Of a stretch of 59,207 nt of DNA, positions 55,254-59,207 are shown one piece after another. Source of the stretch: Bacteroidales bacterium (GTDB lineage Bacteria; Planctomycetota; Planctomycetia; Gemmatales; Gemmataceae); the NCBI GenBank assembly GCA_026931725.1, contig JAIXLE010000125.1, forward strand, positions 1 through 59,207. Reading direction: 5' to 3'. Below the pieces are notes generated by a model. It ran no database searches and had not been told where the DNA came from. It saw only the letters and a program-made list of their open reading frames with translations. A program made the position numbers and the translations under genes. The number at the start of each line of letters is the position of its first letter. The stretch's first letter is position 1.

Positions 55254-56543
55254 TTATTCGGGTCGCGTATCCTGGACACGGACGACCCGACGAGCCTTCA
55301 GTTCAAACCGAGGTAAGCTACCGGGCGGGACTGAGCGAACCACGACACGGAACAGCATTTCATCCCGAATGGCACGGGCCACGGCTTCGGCGAGGCGGGG
55401 GCCGTCCTGTTCTAGCGTGGGTTCGATTTCAATCGTCAAATCCATCAACGCTTCACGTTGATCGACGATCAGACGAAATTCAGCCACTTCGGGGAACCGG
55501 CGGACAACAGCCTCAATGGCGGTGGGATACAGATTGTTGCCGCGCACATGGATCATATCATCGGTGCGGCCCAGAATGCCACCCTCAAGCCGCAAGAAAC
55601 CGTTGGTCGTGCGGTCGCGGGCGGGTCGGACCAGATCCCCTGTTCGATAGCGAAGCAATGGTGAACCCAGTCGGCCCAGGTTCGTCAGCACGAGTTCGCC
55701 AACGGTGCCGGCGGCGACGGGTGCCGTGCCGCCGGGTTCTAAAACCTCGGCGATGTACTTGTCTTCCAGCACCACCAGAGTGCCCGGATCATCAGCGGGT
55801 TCAAATGCCACGGGGCCGATTTCCGTCATCCCGTAATGATCGAACACACGGGCTCCCCAATAAGCGGCAATCCGTTCGCGGGTTCCCGGTAGGCTACCGC
55901 CCGGTTCCCCGGCAACGACGATGGCGCGCACAGCGGAGGTCGTTAAGTCGATCCCTTCCGCCTGCGCTAACTCCGCCAGATGCAGGGCATAGGTTGGCGT
56001 GGCGAATACCACAGTGGCTTGAAATTCCAGCAGTCCTCGTAGGCGGGCCGTACTGCTCAAGCCGCCGCCCGGCAAGCAGAGTAACCCCGTGCGGGCCGCG
56101 GCTTCAAAAGCGGTCCAAAACCCGAGGAATGGGCCGAACGAGAATGGAAAGTAGGCACGATCCGAGGCCGCGAGTCCCATGATCGTGAAGCCCGCTTGCC
56201 AGCAACTGAGCAGCCAATCCCAGGATGCCGGGGTATCTGCCCAGCGGAGCGGCCGACCCGTTGTGGTGCCGGATGTCTGGTGCATCCGGCAATAGGCATC
56301 GCCACATTCTGTCAGAACCGATCCATAGATGGGATGATGCTGTTGATCGGCAATGAGTTCGGCTTTGCAGGTGAACGGAATCGTCGGTAAATCCGCGATT
56401 CCGCGAAATTGATGGGGTGAAAGTCCTGACGCGCGGAACTTACGCCCGGAGAACGAATCACGACCGGACAGGTGTTGAACCAGCCGACAAAGCCGCTGAT
56501 TCTGACGTTCAATGATGGAGTTTCGGTTTCCCGGTTCGGACAC
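55254..56543 (-). CDS. Phenylacetate-CoA ligase-like AMP-forming enzyme
   Basis: A 429-aa PaaK-type acyl-CoA ligase. The P-loop is MHQTSGTTTGRPL near residue 88, then AIVVAGEPGGS, DHYGMTEIGPVAFE and RTGDLVRP, and the C-terminal GRTDDMIHVRGNNLYPTAIE, all in PaaK order. It joins an (aromatic) acid to CoA through an acyl-AMP. The start GTG 56543 has GGAG seven bases upstream. It overlaps the present end of the upstream propeller gene by 35 bases; this overlap vanishes if that gene has the frameshift described there. The substrate is unknown. Confidence 0.88.
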   Translation of the reverse strand: MSEPGNRNSIIERQNQRLCRLVQHLSGRDSFSGRKFRASGLSPHQFRGIADLPTIPFTCKAELIADQQHHPIYGSVLTECGDAYCRMHQTSGTTTGRPLRWADTPASWDWLLSCWQAGFTIMGLAASDRAYFPFSFGPFLGFWTAFEAAARTGLLCLPGGGLSSTARLRGLLEFQATVVFATPTYALHLAELAQAEGIDLTTSAVRAIVVAGEPGGSLPGTRERIAAYWGARVFDHYGMTEIGPVAFEPADDPGTLVVLEDKYIAEVLEPGGTAPVAAGTVGELVLTNLGRLGSPLLRYRTGDLVRPARDRTTNGFLRLEGGILGRTDDMIHVRGNNLYPTAIEAVVRRFPEVAEFRLIVDQREALMDLTIEIEPTLEQDGPRLAEAVARAIRDEMLFRVVVRSVPPGSLPRFELKARRVVRVQDTRPE

Positions 56544-57903
56544 TGCCGGGCTCCGCGCTCAATTTCAGGGAAAGACCGTTGTAGGCAAATACCCACAACG
56601 GCGGGACAGCCTTACGCGCCCGGTGTGCGCAGGTCATAAAGTAGAGAATGTCGTAGTCTCGCAGGTACAGTTTGCCATTGGCAATTACCGGATGAGCCCA
56701 GACTTTTCCACTCTTGGGCCGAATGGTACTTGTGGCGGGGATGCGGAATCGGCCCGTCTCGGTCCATTCGGTCGGCGTGGCCTGGATGCGGGCGAGTTCA
56801 CCATCTTTTTCAGCATAGCAGTAGAGTTGCCCATCCGCGAAGATGAGGGATCCTTTCCCCAGTTTGTTACTCCTCCAGACTGGGTCTTCCTCGTTTTTTT
56901 TGTAGTCGATGCAAATCCAGCCGTTCTTCGAGTCGCTGTAACCGTAGATGTGGTCCCCAACCTGAACAACACCGCCGTGGTGGTTCACCATGAGGTTGCT
57001 TTTGGTGTAGGCGAGTTTGGCCGTCGTACCACCGTTCCCATCAGGTTTCAGGTCCACGAGTTCGCAACCCGCGCTGTATCCCGAAGTGAAGAAGACTTGA
57101 TTATCCTTGACGATGGGCGAGGGGATCACGGCCACTTTGCGACCGATTTCACCGACTTTCCACAGCAGTTTGCCATCCTGAGCACGGACTCCAATTCCAG
57201 AGTTCATTGTTTGTTGGACATATTGCCGCACATCACCAACAACAGTCGGAACAATCGAGGAATACCCAGCACCGTCCGAGAATTCCTGGCATTGCCAGAT
57301 CACGGCCCCGGTGTTTTTGTTCAGGGCGATCAAGCCGCCTTTGCTGCCCGGTGTGCAGAGCAGTTTGTCGCCATCGACCAAGGGGGATTCACTATAACCC
57401 CAAGTCGGGATCGCACCCTGAAAGTCCGTAACCAGGTTTTTACGCCAGAGTTCCTTACCGTCGGAAGCGGCCAGACAGAGTAAATCACCCGTGGTGCCGA
57501 GGACATACAACTTGTCGCCATCGACGGTGGGTGTGGATCGTGGGCCGGCTCCCCAACCATCGTTGAAGTTGCCTGCGGTCGTTTGCAGAGGAGAACGCCA
57601 AATCTGTTTGCCATCCGTGGTACTCAGGCAGACGCAGAATTCCTGAGCATCTTTTTTGGGGCCGTTGCCGCCGAGGATGTAGAGTCGATCTCCGACAATC
57701 GCGGGGTCACCGTAGCCGACTCCCATCGTGTCGAGGTCTGTGATTTTCCAGAGCAATTTCGGGCCATTTTCGGGCCATTTTTGGGCTAATTGTGTGTCAG
57801 CGGCGTGGGCATCGCGCTGGGGTCCGCGCCATTGCGGCCAGTCCGCGGCCACGGTACTGATGGCGGTCAGAGACAGAACGGCACACAACAAACGCGGTGT
57901 CAT
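56509..57903 (-). CDS. Secreted PQQ-type beta-propeller protein A, C-terminus probably frameshifted
   Basis: A 464-aa reading with signal peptide LLCAVLSLTAISTVAADW and PQQ-like repeats (LYILGGNGPKKDAQEFCVCLS, LYVLGTTGDLLCLAASDGKELW, LLCTPGSKGGLIALNKNTG). The last family block is KLYLRDYDILYF; then the frame gives 38 unusual residues ending at 56509. If one base is added to the AAA at 56638-56640, the reading becomes RDYDILYFYDLRTPGA and stops at 56612. That is the normal family end (LYLRDQD..CYD), so I think the true end is 56612. A sequencing error or a recent mutation is likely. GAGGA precedes the ATG. Confidence 0.85.
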   Translation of the reverse strand: MTPRLLCAVLSLTAISTVAADWPQWRGPQRDAHAADTQLAQKWPENGPKLLWKITDLDTMGVGYGDPAIVGDRLYILGGNGPKKDAQEFCVCLSTTDGKQIWRSPLQTTAGNFNDGWGAGPRSTPTVDGDKLYVLGTTGDLLCLAASDGKELWRKNLVTDFQGAIPTWGYSESPLVDGDKLLCTPGSKGGLIALNKNTGAVIWQCQEFSDGAGYSSIVPTVVGDVRQYVQQTMNSGIGVRAQDGKLLWKVGEIGRKVAVIPSPIVKDNQVFFTSGYSAGCELVDLKPDGNGGTTAKLAYTKSNLMVNHHGGVVQVGDHIYGYSDSKNGWICIDYKKNEEDPVWRSNKLGKGSLIFADGQLYCYAEKDGELARIQATPTEWTETGRFRIPATSTIRPKSGKVWAHPVIANGKLYLRDYDILYFMTCAHRARKAVPPLWVFAYNGLSLKLSAEPGSVRTGKPKLHH

Positions 57904-58013
57904 GTCATCCTCAATCGCGGTGATTCGGGCTAAACGTGTTCAGCGGGCAGGAACGGCCATATTGAGGCAATATATAGCGATTTTACTGCCATCATCAAGC
58001 AAAGGAAGTTCGG
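57904..58013. promoter_or_regulatory. AT-rich gap with palindrome upstream of the propeller array
   Basis: A 110-base gap between birA and propeller A. It is AT-rich for this genome and holds the palindrome ATATTG-AGG-CAATAT at 57959-57973, with TATATA just beside it. It probably carries the promoter for the minus-strand array; no -35 is convincing. Confidence 0.4.
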
Positions 58014-58847
58014 TCAGATTTTGGCAATGGACCGTATCATTTCCGGCGTGATGGTGTGTGATTGTGTGAAATCGATCAGAACCAATTCCTCGAAGTTCAT
58101 TTCCGTGAGTGTCCCCGTGAGTGTGACACCATTTGTGAGCGTGATCATCACTCTCTGACCCACGAGTTCTGTGCGTTCAACCCAGGCCGTTTCCAGGGTT
58201 TGTCGATCACCTTGATTCAGCGATTCCAAATAGATGTTCAGAAAATAGAGGATCTCTTCCAAGGCCTGATCGCGGGAAGGTTGTGTTGGTGGAACCGCGA
58301 TCAAGGATAGCGATGTGGCATCGGGAAGGCCCGCCTGAACGAAATCCGCTTCTCGCTGTTCGACATTCAAGCCGACACCGGCCACGACACGCAGGGAACC
58401 CCCAACATTGACCATTTCAATGAGGATGCCGCACAGTTTTTTTTGATCGACAAGCAAGTCATTCGGCCACTTGATGCACGGCAAGCGGCCTGTGAGCTTC
58501 TGAACCGCCTGACTGACCGCGACGGCGACCCAGGCAGTGAGCATCACTGGCCGAGTCAGGGTACTGGGTGGGTAAAGCACAATCGACATCAGCACCGACA
58601 CACCCGAGCGACTGGCCCAGTGCCGGCCATACTGGCCGCGACCCGCTGTTTGATGTTCGGCTAAAATCACTATCCCCGAGTGTTCGGGCGTGAAAGGTGC
58701 GGATTTCGCAAAATCGTTGGTACTGGTGATCGTCGGAAAGAGAATACATGTCTGCCCGATACCTGTTCGGTGAGATGTCTGCCAGTGTGCCTCGGGCGGA
58801 AGCCAAACCGGAGGCGAAAGCGGGGCTCGGTCAATCACCAGCTGCAC
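58014..58847 (-). CDS. birA: Biotin-[acetyl-CoA carboxylase] ligase BirA
   Basis: A 277-aa biotin protein ligase that attaches biotin to the acetyl-CoA carboxylase carrier protein. The biotin/AMP site shows TSTNDFAKS, TAGRGQYGRHW, and the KWPNDLLVDQKKLCGILIE block; the GVGLNV motif follows near residue 157. The C-terminal domain (GQRVMITLTNGVTLTGTLTE) is present. There is no N-terminal winged helix, so it is the group I enzyme without repressor function. The start GTG 58847 overlaps the nadC stop by 17 bases. Confidence 0.95.
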   Translation of the reverse strand: MQLVIDRAPLSPPVWLPPEAHWQTSHRTGIGQTCILFPTITSTNDFAKSAPFTPEHSGIVILAEHQTAGRGQYGRHWASRSGVSVLMSIVLYPPSTLTRPVMLTAWVAVAVSQAVQKLTGRLPCIKWPNDLLVDQKKLCGILIEMVNVGGSLRVVAGVGLNVEQREADFVQAGLPDATSLSLIAVPPTQPSRDQALEEILYFLNIYLESLNQGDRQTLETAWVERTELVGQRVMITLTNGVTLTGTLTEMNFEELVLIDFTQSHTITPEMIRSIAKI

Positions 58848-59207
58848 CGGCAGATGTCATTTCTGCTTCGTAATCCAGGCCGATATCCAAGGCCGTCGCC
58901 GAGTGGGTAATGGCACCCACGCTGATGCGATCGACACCTGTTTCAGCAATTGGGCGAATCGTAGTCAGATTCACGCCGCCGGAGGCTTCTAACTGGGTTT
59001 GTGGAGAGAGCGAGTTCCGCAACTGAACCGCTTCACGCAACAATTCCGGGGGCATGTTGTCCAGCAGCACGATTTCCGGTTGAGTGGGGAGAACCTGCGT
59101 CAATTGATCGAGGGTATCGACTTCGATTTCGACGGCCAGTTGAGCATTGCCGGGGTACGCGCGTGCCCGCTGCACCGCTTGAACCAAGGCCGTATCAGGC
59201 GGAGTCA
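58831..59207 (-). CDS. nadC: Nicotinate-nucleotide pyrophosphorylase NadC (5' end outside window)
   Basis: The C-terminal 125 residues of quinolinate phosphoribosyltransferase, which makes nicotinate mononucleotide in NAD synthesis. The reading is open to the window edge, so the start lies beyond it. The block VQRARAYPG, AVEIEVDTLDQL, EIVLLDNM, LEASGGVNL, IAETGVDRISVGAITHSA and the final LDIGLDY are diagnostic. It is translationally close to birA, whose GTG lies inside its end. Regulation is not visible. Confidence 0.96.
   Translation of the reverse strand, partial: TPPDTALVQAVQRARAYPGNAQLAVEIEVDTLDQLTQVLPTQPEIVLLDNMPPELLREAVQLRNSLSPQTQLEASGGVNLTTIRPIAETGVDRISVGAITHSATALDIGLDYEAEMTSAGAAGD

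Noticed and set aside
45299-57903. PQQ-dependent alcohol dehydrogenases (quinoproteins)
   Set aside because: The four propellers show only the generic repeats and lack the catalytic Asp and vicinal Cys signature of quinoprotein dehydrogenases.
1-59207. CRISPR arrays, tRNA or rRNA genes, insertion sequences
   Set aside because: No regular repeat-spacer pattern, cloverleaf, rRNA core sequence or transposase was found on reading both strands by eye; a tRNAscan or Infernal run was not possible.

Overview
The window looks like a stretch of chromosome from a planctomycete, most likely of the Gemmataceae type. The reasons are gene-family based: a very large PSCyt1/DUF1549/DUF1553 cytochrome-like protein paired with a Tat-exported DUF1501 protein, a secreted sulfatase, four secreted PQQ-type beta-propellers, a DUF4058 protein, a GyrA of the 'GLPPAA' type and many GTG/TTG starts in GC-rich DNA. 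No tRNA, rRNA, insertion sequence or CRISPR array was seen. Both window edges cut genes (xerC on the left, nadC on the right).

Layout. 1-3.9 kb: xerC coupled to a small conserved protein, an MFS transporter and a PhnP-like metallo-hydrolase. 3.9-7.9 kb: nucleotide-sugar genes (UDP-sugar pyrophosphorylase, mannose-1-phosphate guanylyltransferase, NAD-dependent epimerase) with ruvX. 7.9-11.6 kb: gyrA and, divergently, aat. 11.9-19.6 kb: secreted module of a 1594-aa cytochrome/WD40/DUF1549/DUF1553 protein, a DUF1501 protein and a sulfatase. 19.6-43.8 kb: a type VI secretion (T6SS) region: two giant membrane-anchored proteins on the minus strand, then tssA, tssB, tssC, hcp, tagJ(impE), tssE, tssF, tssG, PAAR and two related DUF6931-like genes on the plus strand, a short spike-like gene and tssK on the minus strand, and tssL plus a short tssM-like gene on the plus strand. 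43.9-57.9 kb: a minus-strand array combining two acyl-activating enzymes, an aldehyde-dehydrogenase-fold reductase, an iron alcohol dehydrogenase, a HemN-like radical SAM enzyme, DUF4058 and four PQQ propellers. 58-59.2 kb: birA and the 3' part of nadC.

The T6SS is the most striking part. It has the baseplate, sheath, tube and PAAR tip, but no ClpV, full-length VgrG or TssJ is visible here. Its TssM-like protein stops right after the third membrane segment and has a degraded Walker A motif. Divergent from tssA lie two 1.6-kaa proteins, each predicted to have one membrane segment and almost all its mass outside the cytoplasm. Both carry a caspase-like fold whose catalytic residues are lost, and one also has an intact von Willebrand A metal site. 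I infer that they could replace the missing periplasmic part of the membrane complex; this is a hypothesis.

The second region worth attention is the minus-strand array, whose enzymes could together reduce an activated carboxylic acid to an alcohol. Two genes (tssK and the propeller at 56.5-57.9 kb) show evidence of single-base indels, which may be sequence errors or real mutations.
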